This document shows, piece after piece, positions 1-6,158 of a stretch of 12,818 nt of DNA. Position 1 is the stretch's first letter; the number at the start of each line of letters is the position of its first letter. The DNA comes from Baffinella frigidus (taxonomy: Eukaryota > Cryptophyceae > Cryptomonadales > Baffinellaceae), in contig MU646309.1 in assembly GCA_026770585.1 (NCBI GenBank), forward strand, positions 435,772 to 448,589, read 5' to 3'. The position numbers were made by a program, and so were the translations under genes. Under the pieces are notes generated by a model. It was not told where the DNA came from and did no database searches. It worked only from the letters and a program-made list of their open reading frames with translations.

Positions 1-360
1 GGAGGTGGAGTTAGAATCCATCCGAAAAATGCTCGTATGAGCGGCCGACACGGGGTACAGTAGTGGCACAATGCGTAGCATGTGCGGCGCTGACGCTGGT
101 TGTTTGGCAAAAAACTGATCAATCTCTCTTTTGCCCGGGTAAAGCGGCGGGGGTGAAAATAGGACCGTCGCAACCTGGGCCCCCACTCGGTGGGCTACGA
201 GGATTTCGTTGACCCCGGATTCCGGGGTGTTACATGACCAATTTGCATTAGAAAAATCCTCAAAGTTGATTGTCTTCAAATAAGTAAAATTTTGATTAAA
301 GGTTCGTAGTCCACTGTGTGGTAGGAGAGAGACTTTTATGACTACCAACACGGCCGCCAT
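1..360 (-). CDS. Unrecognised protein, 120-codon open frame, incomplete at the left edge
   Basis: Reading the minus strand from an ATG at 360-358, the frame stays open for exactly 120 codons to base 1 and leaves the window. The in-frame stop upstream is at 414-412. The N-terminus is hydrophobic (MAAVLVVIKVSLLP), which could be a signal peptide or a buried strand. It is followed by HSGLRTFNQ, TYLKTINFEDF and VNEILVAHRVGAQVATVLFS, then a proline-rich stretch. The ATG may not be the true start: minus-strand CCTCTTGTAG around 391-382 looks like a 3' splice site, and the related copy at 8447-8580 lacks the ATG, so this may be an internal exon starting near 381. A CCCTAAA-type tract lies upstream on the same strand. 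Three partial relatives in the window keep the same frame with many third-position changes, which supports real coding. I do not recognise the family. Confidence 0.6.
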   Translation of the reverse strand, partial: MAAVLVVIKVSLLPHSGLRTFNQNFTYLKTINFEDFSNANWSCNTPESGVNEILVAHRVGAQVATVLFSPPPLYPGKREIDQFFAKQPASAPHMLRIVPLLYPVSAAHTSIFRMDSNSTS

Positions 361-452
361 GTATGCACCCCCACTAGAGATCCTACAAGAGGGTGTAGTC
401 AACAGTGAGTTCTAAAGAATGTAGGGTACCAGAAATGACCTGGGGACTAGGG

Positions 453-806
453 TCTAGAGGTTCATGGTTTAGGGTTTAGAGTTGAGGGTTTAGGGTTTAG
501 GGTTTTGGGTTTAGGGATTAGGGTTTAGGGTTTAGGGTTTAGGGGTGCAGGGGTTCAGAATTTAGGGGTTTAGGGGTTTAGGGGTTTAGGGGTTCAGGGG
601 TTCAGGGGTTCAGGGGTTTAGGGGTTTAGAGGTTTAGAGGTTTAGGGGTTGAGGTGTCAAGGGGTTTAGGGTTTCAGGGGTTCAGGGGTTCAAAGGTTTA
701 GGGAGTCAGGGGTTCAGGGGTTCAGGGGTTTAGAGGTTCAGGGGTTCAGGGGTTCAGGGGTTCAGGTTTTAGGGTTGAGGGTTAAAAGTTTAGGGTTTAG
801 GGTTTG
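453..806. repeat. Degenerate telomere-like tract (TTTAGGG drifting to GGGGTTYA)
   Basis: It begins and ends with TTTAGGG heptamers. The middle is made of 8-mers GGGGTTTA and GGGGTTCA plus variants such as GAGGTTTA. The G-rich strand is plus, so it reads CCCTAAA on the strand of the 1-360 frame. The order of variants suggests local slippage and expansion rather than a fresh chromosome end. Confidence 0.9.
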
Positions 807-849
807 GGGTTTGCCTGTAGGGTCTTGCCACTCGGTGTGAGAATCGCCG

Positions 850-1017
850 TCATTGCTCACGGTGTACACAAACTCGACCTGCAACAGACGCAAGGGTCAA
901 ATACTTCCTGGGTAGGTTATACCTCGGTTCAAATCAGGGCCTGCCTCACGGATTATGGGCATGTTGGCACGACATGGTTGTCGTTGCTCACGGTGTCACG
1001 AACTGATATTAATGTGC
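850..1017. repeat. Direct repeat R1, copy 1
   Basis: Shares most of its bases with 1367-1566, from TTGCTCACGGTGT to CGAACTGATAT. TTGCTCACGGTGT occurs near both ends of the unit, so each copy carries its own short direct repeats. The long plus-strand frame across it is broken by a stop in the other copy, so I do not treat it as coding. Confidence 0.8.
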
Positions 1018-1159
1018 GAGGCCACTCAATTTAAACCGCCTTTTATGCAAACTTAAGGGTGGTTTCTCTCTTGTTTTGGTCAACACAAACTCGACCTGCC
1101 GTCAGAGTGCGGATCAGCTCTTGACCGCTCCAAAGTTGACGGGTTCGTGCCGCGCACCC

Positions 1160-1322
1160 ACCACTCAGCGGACTTCCAAGGGATTTCGAATAACCCCTAA
1201 GCGATAAGACCTGGGACCCTACGGTGGGCAACCAGTAGGGACATAGGAGGGTTCCTACGGATAAGGTAACGAAAACTCGGCCCATTTTGGGCCGAAAATC
1301 CCGTCGTAGCCCGCTGTGTGGG
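1160..1322 (-). mobile_element. MITE-like element, family M1, long form (copy A)
   Basis: Foldback element of about 163 bp with imperfect terminal inverted repeats of about 27 bp: CACTCAGCGGACTTCC at one end and GTAGCCCGCTGTGTGGG at the other. It carries the M1 core (GGATAAGGTAACG, two CCTACGG-type words) plus an inner palindrome CGGCCCATTTTGGGCCG at the right. Same family as 3687-3845 in opposite orientation. No transposase, so non-autonomous. Target duplication not clear. Confidence 0.75.
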
Positions 1323-1350
1323 TATGTCAACTTGAGAATAGTCAGCCAAC

Positions 1351-1376
1351 CCGTGAGCAACGAAGCTTGCTCACGG
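1351..1376. other. Perfect hairpin, 10-bp stem and 6-base loop
   Basis: CCGTGAGCAA at 1351-1360 pairs with TTGCTCACGG at 1367-1376. The right arm is the start of repeat R1 copy 2, so the hairpin arises where an inverted fragment of the R1 end meets R1. Confidence 0.7.
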
Positions 1377-1566
1377 TGTGCACAAACTCTACTTGCGGCG
1401 GACGCAAGAGTCAACTACTTCCTGGGTAGGTTGTACCTCGGTTCAAATAAGGGTCAAGTATTTCCTGGTTAGGTTGTAACTCGGTTTGAATCAGGGCCTG
1501 TCTCACGGGTTCTGGGCATGTTGGCACAACACGGTTGTCGTTGCTCACGGTGTCACGAACTGATAT
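1367..1566. repeat. Direct repeat R1, copy 2, with internal duplication
   Basis: Second copy of the 850-1017 repeat. It is longer because a segment of about 45 bp (TACTTCCTGGGTAGGTTGTA and the following CTCGGTTCAAAT) occurs twice in tandem. A foldback element with TA ends begins directly at its right end. Confidence 0.8.
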
Positions 1567-1720
1567 CTAGCTCTGTCCCAGTAAATTTGGGCTCGCCCTT
1601 ATTTCGCCCCCCCCCCCCATTTTGCAGGTAAATTTTGACACCCCCCAATGAAATTTACTGGTGAAATTTCGGGGGGGGGCGAAATAATGGCGAGCCCAAA
1701 TCCATGTGGGACAGAGCTAG
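1567..1720. mobile_element. MITE-like foldback element with TA target site (family M2a)
   Basis: Starts CTAGCTCTGTCCCA and ends TGGGACAGAGCTAG. Inner arms match over GGGCTCGCC and ATTTCGCCCCCCC, with poly-C and poly-G runs paired across the middle. If the flanking TA is the duplicated target, the element is GCTCTGTCCC to GGGACAGAGC, as expected of Tc1/mariner-type (Stowaway-like) MITEs. The same GCTCTG ends occur at 9962-10082 around a different interior. Confidence 0.85.
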
Positions 1721-1798
1721 GATATGGAGCTAGGCATCAGCAGGGCGTCGACGTAGTGAGGGAGGAGTCTGTTGGAGGGTCTTGATCCTCAACATTTC

Positions 1799-1920
1799 AT
1801 CACTCTCAAAATGATGTGACTCTCAAACTGGTAATACTCTCAAACTAGTACCTCTCTCAAAACGGTTCCACTCAAAATGGCATCTCTCTCAAAATGATAT
1901 CGCTGTCAAACTGGCTGTTC
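1799..1920. repeat. Minisatellite of 17-19 bp units (CTCTCAAAATGRT type)
   Basis: Seven degenerate units built on CTCTCAAAMTGGTA. No coding signal. The stretch 1721-1798 just before it shows nothing I can name. Confidence 0.7.
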
Positions 1921-1934
1921 TGAAAGACAAATCT

Positions 1935-2207
1935 GAGGAATGTCGAGGAGGAGCTCGTCAGAGTGCCACTCCATCTCGGCGCCAGGCGTACACACGCCTG
2001 GAGAGTGTACACGCCTTGTCCGTAGGAACCCCCCTATGCCTCTACGTGTTGCCTACCGTAGGGTCCTAGGTCATATCGTTTAGGGGTTATTCGAAATCCC
2101 TTCGAAGGCCGCTGTGTGGGGGGGGTCTGTTGGAATGCCTGAGGAATGTCGAAGAGGAGCTCGTCAGAGTGCCATTCCATTTCGGCGCCAGGCGTGTACA
2201 CGCGCAA
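1935..2207. repeat. Direct repeat R2 pair flanking an M1 fragment
   Basis: GAGGAATGTCGARGAGGAGC and the following CGTCAGAGTGCC, CGGCGCCAGGCGT occur at 1935-2013 and again at 2141-2207. The M1 copy C lies between them, so the element inserted in one unit of a tandem duplication or was carried with it. Confidence 0.75.
2015..2120 (+). mobile_element. MITE-like element, family M1, truncated at the left (copy C)
   Basis: Holds the M1 core from TGTCCGTAGGAACCCCCCTA through CGTAGGGTCCTAGGTC to the right terminus CTTCGAAGGCCGCTGTGTGG. The left terminal repeat is absent. Followed by a run of G. Confidence 0.75.
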
Positions 2208-2217
2208 CTCCAGCGGA

Positions 2218-2722
2218 TATTCCGATGGATTCAGACTGCAGAGAAACAAGGTTATTAGACACCCATAAAGTCACACATTCTTGAGAGTTACAGATACTGC
2301 GCAGCGCCAAGGGATGTTCTGATGGATTCAGACTGCACTCGGGAGAACACTTTAGTCCTACTCCAAGGGGTTCAGACTGCACATATTCCAAAAAGACTTA
2401 ATCCCTTATTCCAAGGGATTCAGACTGCACGAAGGAGAGGTTGAGTAGATACCCATAAAGTCAAAAATTCTTGAGAGTTGTAGATACTACGCAGCTCCAG
2501 GGGAAATTCCGATGGGGTCAGACTGCACGCAGGAGAACACTTAAGTTCTACTCCGAGGGGTTCAGACTGCACATAATCCGATGGGTTCAGACTGCACATA
2601 TTCCGACGGATTCAGACTGCACGCGGGAGAACACTTTAGAAGAGTATCGCGTCAAACCGAGAGAGACAGAGTGAGGAACGTTGGACGAAAACCGGGTCGA
2701 CGGATTCAGACCGCGAGAGAAG
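2218..2722. repeat. Array of a 20-bp motif (TCCGATGGATTCAGACTGCA) within larger duplications
   Basis: About nine copies of TCCRADGGRTTCAGACTGCAC, five of them followed by GGGAGAACACTTTAG-like sequence. A larger unit (ACCCATAAAGTCA...TTCTTGAGAGTT...) is duplicated: 2257-2391 and 2447-2580, offset about 190 bp. Substitutions show no codon bias, so the short ATG frames across it (for example 2581-2829) are probably chance. Confidence 0.8.
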
Positions 2723-2831
2723 ACTTCATTGAACCGGCGATGGCGGAAGAACCTCAGACGAATATCAGGTCAAAAAGAAATCTTCAACCAAACCCCAGGA
2801 CACAGCGACGCCGAAGTGACACGGGTTAAGC

Positions 2832-2960
2832 ATGGGTGCGCTTTATGAAGCAGCAGTCGCACTAATCGAGAAACCCCTCGAATTCACCGTGATTTGCATG
2901 CTTTTTAAATTTGAGAAGTTTCCCGACCAAGAGTGGGGCAGAGGGGGCGAACCACCAGCA
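2832..2960 (+). CDS. Doubtful short coding segment before a foldback
   Basis: ATG at 2832 opens a 64-codon frame ending at 3026, but the last part lies inside the foldback at 2952-3091, so only about the first 40 codons could be original. They start MGALYEAAVALIEKPLEF, have mixed hydrophobicity and no low-complexity bias. There is no second copy to test the frame, and I recognise no family. It may be chance. Confidence 0.15.
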
Positions 2961-3091
2961 ATCCCAAGTGGCTCAAAAAGTGTCCTGGAAGGTCTTCGAT
3001 TTGCCTTGGATCGGGGTCACTTTTGACCCCGATCCAAGGTAAATCGAAAATGCCCCAGAGCACTATTTGAGCCACCTCCAAGGGCTAGTGG
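2952..3091. mobile_element. Foldback element (family M3), about 140 bp
   Basis: Near-complete inverted repeat. CCACCAGCAATCCC pairs loosely with AGGGCTAGTGG; GTGGCTCAAAAAGTG pairs with CACTATTTGAGCCAC; the centre pairs CCTTGGATCGGGGTCA with TGACCCCGATCCAAGG around a 4-base loop. A half copy is at 11604-11663, so this is a dispersed family. Confidence 0.8.
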
Positions 3092-3129
3092 AAGGAGGTG
3101 CTGCTTTCGGTGGGTGGCTACTGGATTCT

Positions 3130-3201
3130 ATTTCGCAAGGTGCCCATCTAAACTATTCCTGGTACAAAACCAGGCATTTTTAATACCCAAAAGTGCGAAA
3201 T
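3130..3201. other. Nested hairpin, possibly another foldback element
   Basis: ATTTCGCA (3130-3137) pairs with TGCGAAAT (3194-3201). Inside it CCTGGT (3158-3163) pairs with ACCAGG (3169-3174). The arms are separated by unpaired sequence, so a mobile origin is less sure than for the other foldbacks. Confidence 0.4.
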
Positions 3202-3238
3202 CGCTCCAACGCCAGACCAAATTTGAACGTGAGGGAGA

Positions 3239-3323
3239 TGATACTTTTGGAGTCCGGTGAGCTCTTGGACTCGGGTGGCGACTGGAGGCGTGAACAGCGC
3301 GCCTTCGATCGATTTCTGCCGGG
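3239..3323 (-). pseudogene. Possible exon fragment (RQKSIEG type), minus strand
   Basis: On the minus strand, CCGGCAG near 3323-3317 resembles a 3' splice site reached from a CCCTAAA tract. The frame beginning at CGG (3322-3320) reads RQKSIEGALFTPPVATRVQE and stays open leftwards past 3239. A second copy of the first few codons lies beyond the tract at 3442-3467, with CAG/CAA and TCG/TCT changes that are synonymous in this frame, plus a 3-base insertion. Evidence is slight because the shared part is short. No family recognised. Confidence 0.25.
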
Positions 3324-3441
3324 TTTAGAGTTTAGGGTTTAGGGTTTCGAGATTAGAGTTGAGGGTTTCGGGTTTAGGGTTTTGGGTTTAGGGTTTAGGG
3401 CTTAGGGTTTAGGGTTTAGGGTTTAGGGCTTAGGGTTTAGA
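3324..3441. repeat. Telomere-like TTTAGGG tract between direct repeats
   Basis: TTTAGGG heptamers with GAGTTTAGGG and GGCTTAGGG variants, G-rich on plus. Flanked by GCC-TTCGATCGATTTCTGCCGGG (3301-3323) and its diverged copy at 3442-3467, so the tract lies inside a duplicated unique segment. Confidence 0.85.
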
Positions 3442-3493
3442 GCCGTCTTCGATAGATTTTTGCCGGGAACGAGACGATCAACACACTTGAATA

Positions 3494-3508
3494 GAGAGAG
3501 AGACAGAC

Positions 3509-3563
<55 letters not shown>

Positions 3564-3580
3564 GACAGAGACAGAGAGAA
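3494..3580. repeat. GACA/GA microsatellite
   Basis: GA dinucleotides followed by about ten GACA (CAGA) tetramers and more GA. It creates long Ser/Leu/Cys/Val low-complexity frames on the minus strand that are not genes. Confidence 0.9.
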
Positions 3581-3686
3581 GGGATGAGAGGAGAGAGGAG
3601 AGGGCGAGAGGTCCCACCTGCAACAGAACGGTTTTGTGAATAGCCTGTGCGCGACAGGGCCTTGCAAGCACCGGGTTGAGGGTTTA

Positions 3687-3845
3687 CCCACACAGAGGGC
3701 TACGAAGGGATTTTCGGGCACTGCCCGAGTTTCCGTTACCTTATCCGTAGGAGCCCCCCTATGCCCCTACGGGTTGCCTAGCGTAGGGTCCTAGGTCTTG
3801 TCGCTTAGAGGTTATTCAAAATCCCTTCGAAGTCCGCTGTGTGGG
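3687..3845 (+). mobile_element. MITE-like element, family M1, full length (copy B)
   Basis: Best copy of the family, 159 bp. Left terminus CCCACACAGAGGGCTACGAA and right terminus TTCGAAGTCCGCTGTGTGGG match over 25 of 28 positions as inverted repeats ending in AAAATCCC/GGGATTTT. Core contains CCGTTACCTTATCCGTAGG, CCCCTACGGG and GTAGGGTCCTAGG, which can form inner hairpins. No coding capacity. A second foldback element begins 6 bp to its right. Confidence 0.85.
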
Positions 3846-3851
3846 GGGGTC

Positions 3852-4001
3852 CCTAGGAATACATTTGAAAAGCGTTTTTTTGTTGGTACATATTTTAACA
3901 GGATGATCGTTTCCTGCGGAACTGGCACCATTTTCACATTTTGAAGGAGGTGAGGTTGATGATTTGTACCAGGAGAGCCGCTTTGAAAATCCATTCCTAG
4001 G
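3852..4001. mobile_element. Foldback element with possible TA target (family M4)
   Basis: CCTAGGAATACATTTGAAAAGCG on the left pairs with CGCTTTGAAAATCCATTCCTAGG on the right with few mismatches, and GGTACA with TGTACC further in. TA is present at both ends within CTAGG/CCTAG. About 145-150 bp with a single-copy interior. Confidence 0.7.
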
Positions 4002-4039
4002 ATCAATAAAGTCCAGTCGGAGGGGCTGTTTGAAGGAGA

Positions 4040-4078
4040 GAGACGCACCCCGCGCGGAATGTCGGCGCCAGTGCTGGT
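4040..4078 (-). pseudogene. Exon fragment of TGAYIPRGV type, copy c (shortest)
   Basis: Minus strand after an acceptor-like TTGCTCAG (CAG at 4081-4079): the frame reads TSTGADIPRGV and matches the C-terminal part of the exons at 4618-4722 and 4295-4366. ACC/ACT and CCT/CCG differences are synonymous; TAC to GAC changes Y to D. Part of a minus-strand cluster of duplicated exons extending to 5272. Confidence 0.45.
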
Positions 4079-4294
4079 CTGAGCAATCTAATTTCGGAAC
4101 AAGACAGAATCTGTCCCGCTATCTGAGGCTCCCCACGCGGAAGGTAAGGGTGTATATGCTATTTTAAGCATCAAATGATGCTAACTTACGCGTTTGTATC
4201 AGGGCAGATCCTGGTATGTTCCGAGATGAAATCAGTCAACTCATCTGACTTGCGGGACTCTCCTCCAGACGGGGCTAGCGGAAGAAGAGAGACA

Positions 4295-4366
4295 AACCCC
4301 GCGCGGAATGTAGGCGCCGGTGCGGCCACGCGCGAAGGAGCTCCGCTCCAGTTTCGCCGATTCTAT
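4295..4366 (-). pseudogene. Exon fragment of TGAYIPRGV type, copy b
   Basis: Minus-strand frame reads IESAKLERSSFARGRTGAYI then PRGV. Against copy a (4618-4722) the shared last 18 codons differ only at third positions: CGC/CGT, CCT/CCG and GTG/GTT. All are synonymous in this frame and in no other, which is good evidence that the segment was coding after it duplicated. Basic, Arg-rich and glycine-containing; no family recognised. Confidence 0.55.
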
Positions 4367-4578
4367 CCCGGGATTTGTACCAGGGAGGGGGCGGGAATCG
4401 GGGGGGGCGGGGGCAAATCGGGGGGGGCTCTAAAGGCCTCCAACGGGCAATAGTCCGGTCAGCTGAGGTGCAGCAAGACGCCAGGAGGGGACTCTGCCTC
4501 AGTCGGTTGGCTGACTATTCTTAAGTTGCCATACTGGGTGTGTGGTACAAATCCATCAACTTTGGAGCGGGAAGGAGA

Positions 4579-4722
4579 TCAGGCTCGCCAAATTTGTAAG
4601 GCCGAATAGACGGGACGCACCCCGCGAGGAATGTAGGCGCCGGTGCGGCCGCGCGCGAAGGAGCTCCGCTCGGGTTTCGCCTTTTTCTTGAGCGCTGCTG
4701 CTTCTTGCTTCACCTGCTCGAC
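4579..4722 (-). pseudogene. Exon of unknown gene, VEQVKQEAAALKKKAKPERS type, copy a (longest)
   Basis: Minus strand. Enters from a CT-rich tract (GA microsatellite on plus) through GTCGAGCAG, a possible 3' splice site at 4716-4714, and reads VEQVKQEAAALKKKAKPERS then SFARGRTGAYIPRGV, continuing to a stop at 4581-4579. The first half is a charged helix, the second is Arg/Gly-rich. It joins two pieces that occur separately elsewhere: EAAALKKKAKP at 5040-5093 and the TGAYIPRGV half at 4295-4366. A donor-like GTGCGT follows PRG, so the exon may end there. A basic nucleic-acid-binding or linker region is possible, but that is a guess from composition. Confidence 0.55.

Positions 4723-4754
<32 letters not shown>
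4723..4754. repeat. GA microsatellite
   Basis: AGAGACAG followed by about 12 GA units. On the coding (minus) strand it is a polypyrimidine run ending near CAG, so it may act as, or have expanded from, a 3' splice-site tract. Confidence 0.85.
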
Positions 4755-4755
<1 letters not shown>

Positions 4756-4787
4756 ACATTGCTTTTATTACGGCAGAGTGTCATGAC

Positions 4788-4866
4788 TCAAGACGGCTTC
4801 ACGCCGTTACCACACCAACCGTATGTTTTCGCCTCTTGCTTCACCTGCTCGAGTGGTGTCACGTCG
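4788..4866 (-). pseudogene. Exon fragment, LEQVKQEA plus YGWCGNGVK, ending in a stop
   Basis: The minus frame reads VTPLEQVKQEAKTYGWCGNG then VKPS and a stop. LEQVKQEA matches copy a (VEQVKQEA), with GAA/GAG and GCA/GCG silent changes. TYGWCGNGVK resembles KYVWYGNCVK at 5199-5272. It looks like a rearranged join of duplicated parts. Confidence 0.4.
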
Positions 4867-5008
4867 TTACGATATGTGCAGCAACGGAAAATGTTATGTG
4901 GGGCTGGCACCACCGAAAAACGGGTCCTGATTGTTCCGCGCCCGTTTTGGCCGAGAAAACGCCCCTCCCCCCCGTCTAAACCCACGAGCATTGTCCCATG
5001 AGTGCAGT

Positions 5009-5023
5009 ATGTGGTCACCACAT
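5009..5023. other. Short perfect palindrome ATGTGGT-C-ACCACAT
   Basis: Seven-base arms around one C. No context ties it to a function. Confidence 0.4.
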
Positions 5024-5039
5024 GTGGAGTGTTTGGAGG

Positions 5040-5114
5040 GAGGGAGCTTCGCGCCGGTTTCGCCTTTTTCTTGAGAGCTGCTGCTTCTAAAAGATTTTGG
5101 ACCAGCATGACCAC
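5040..5114 (-). pseudogene. Exon fragment, EAAALKKKAKP type, copy d
   Basis: The minus frame reads MVMLVQNLLEAAALKKKAKP then ARSS. Against copy a, GCG/GCT, CCC/CCG and CGG/CGA are synonymous, and one Glu codon has become Ala. The Arg/Gly-rich second half is missing. Confidence 0.5.
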
Positions 5115-5189
5115 ATTCTAAGACCCCCTGCGGGCTTTTTGGTACTTCAAGGATCAGGAGTTCTCTCACACACTACACGTTGTTGTAGA

Positions 5190-5272
5190 ACGGAGACGCG
5201 CTTCACCCGCTCGGCAGAGTGTCGACTCGCAAGACGCTTCACGCAGTTACCATACCAAACGTATTTGTTCGA
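5190..5272 (-). pseudogene. Exon fragment, YVWYGNCVK type
   Basis: The minus frame reads NKYVWYGNCVKRLASRHSAE then RVKRVS. The first part matches TYGWCGNGVK at 4788-4866; AERVKRV resembles VEQVKQE of copy a. It keeps the two parts in one frame where the 4788-4866 copy has a stop, so it may be nearer the ancestral order. No function assigned. Confidence 0.4.
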
Positions 5273-5376
5273 AACGAATAAAATGATTTTTGGGGGATAC
5301 CCATAAAATCACATGGTCACCGTGGATCGAACAGGATAAGGGTGGGTGTGGACAAATGGTTGTCGGGCTGGGACAG

Positions 5377-5513
5377 CCACCAACCCTCACGGTCGGACCA
5401 AATCGACGATCGTTTTGAGCAATTTCCTTGGGACATGGTCGAATCCGACCCCTCCGTAGGGGAAATCCGACATCTTAAAATCGACGATTTGGTCCTCCTG
5501 TGAGGGTTGGTGG
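5377..5513. mobile_element. Foldback element (family M5), 137 bp
   Basis: CCACCAACCCTCACGG with GGACCAAATCGACGATCGTTTT on the left pairs with AAAATCGACGATTTGGTCC and TGTGAGGGTTGGTGG on the right. Inserted directly after TGTCGGGCTGGGACAG, a 17-bp word that also occurs at 5661-5677 without the element. Confidence 0.8.
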
Positions 5514-5527
5514 TATGCACCGTTACT

Positions 5528-5602
5528 GAACTATTAGCCAGCACTATAATATTGTTGGTCAGCACTATAGTACTGTACTGCTAGTCAGCACTGCAATACT
5601 GT
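5528..5602. repeat. Minisatellite, three units of TAGTCAGCACTATAGTACTGT type
   Basis: Three degenerate units of about 25-30 bp sharing CAGCACTRYARTAYTG. Confidence 0.75.
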
Positions 5603-5682
5603 TCGTTGGACGGGATGTTTGCAAGGTCTAGCTTTGCCACTCGCCTAAACACAACAATGGCTGTCGGGCTGGGACAGGGCAC

Positions 5683-5790
5683 CGCTCCAAACAAGCCAGG
5701 TTCGAGGAAGTTCCGCACGTAGAGCACCCCGCCGTTCTTCCTGAAGAGCGCGGCCGTCTTGGATACTCTAGGCGCGACCCTCCGTTCCTC
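5683..5790 (-). pseudogene. Exon fragment of 36 codons, weakly like the start of a 2OG-Fe(II) oxygenase domain
   Basis: Minus strand, opening after TTCACAG at 5797-5791 (acceptor-like) and reading EERRVAPRVSKTAALFRKNG then GVLYVRNFLEPGLFGA, with GTG following at the left end. Codons are strongly G/C at third positions. The GVLYVRNFL-EP-F pattern resembles the strand that opens many prolyl-4-hydroxylase-like 2OG-Fe(II) domains, but the iron ligands would lie further on and are absent, so the call is tentative. The first 14 codons are duplicated at 5926-5970 in the same frame with silent changes (CCT/CCA, GTA/GTG). The 5599-5650 minus sequence downstream could hold a further exon after a TTTAG acceptor. 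Confidence 0.4.
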
Positions 5791-5848
5791 CTGTGAACTG
5801 CTCGGATGTTAGATACCACGAGCCCATTTTGCACCGAACCTGTCCTCG

Positions 5849-5873
5849 TGTGAGCTGTTCGGAACAGCTCACA
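5849..5873. other. Perfect 25-bp palindrome (12-bp arms)
   Basis: TGTGAGCTGTTC, one G, then GAACAGCTCACA. It lies in the degenerate array, created by two inverted copies of the AACAGCTCACAG word. Confidence 0.7.
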
Positions 5874-5972
5874 GAGCCACCCCTCTAATATACAACGAGC
5901 GTTTTTTGCATCGGATCTGTTCATGGACACTCTTGGTGCGAACCTCCTCTGCTCCTGTGAACTGCCCGAACA

Positions 5973-5996
5973 GGACAGAGCCGCCCGGCTCTGTCC
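5973..5996. other. Perfect 24-bp hairpin (11-bp arms)
   Basis: GGACAGAGCCG, CC, CGGCTCTGTCC. The arm GGACAGAGC equals the M2 element terminus, which may be chance or the relic of a deleted element. Confidence 0.7.
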
Positions 5997-6158
5997 ATGC
6001 TGCCCGAAAACATGGATGTTGACCTCAGGAGCATAGTGTGCACCGGCTGTGTTCTCACCGTCGCATGGGGGCCATGGGGGGCGGTGGGATGATTCTCTCG
6101 CGCGCGCGCTCTCGCTCTGTGTCCACGTCGCATCTCTGTCGCTCTCTCTCTCTTCCCC

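Larger units (their letters stand above)
5755..6060. repeat. Degenerate tandem array, units about 75-90 bp
   Basis: Recurring blocks on minus: GCAGTTCACAGGAG, CGGTGCAAAATGGGCTC and ACATCCGAG-like words, in three or four diverged copies. The first copy merges with the exon fragment at 5683-5790. The minus-strand ATG frames across it switch frame between copies, so I do not call one protein. Confidence 0.55.

Noticed and set aside
213-227. Palindrome CCCCGGATTCCGGGG as a regulatory site
   Set aside because: It lies within the left-edge coding frame, and no related site is seen.
1043-1414. 123-codon minus-strand ORF
   Set aside because: About half of it is M1 copy A, and the rest shows no frame preserved in its repeat.
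3423-3721. Three overlapping minus-strand ORFs rich in Ser, Leu, Cys and Val
   Set aside because: They are translations of the GACA/GA microsatellite plus part of M1.
5430-5460. GGTCGAATCCGACC, at first sight a tRNA T-arm
   Set aside because: It lies at the centre of foldback M5, with no acceptor stem or D-arm.
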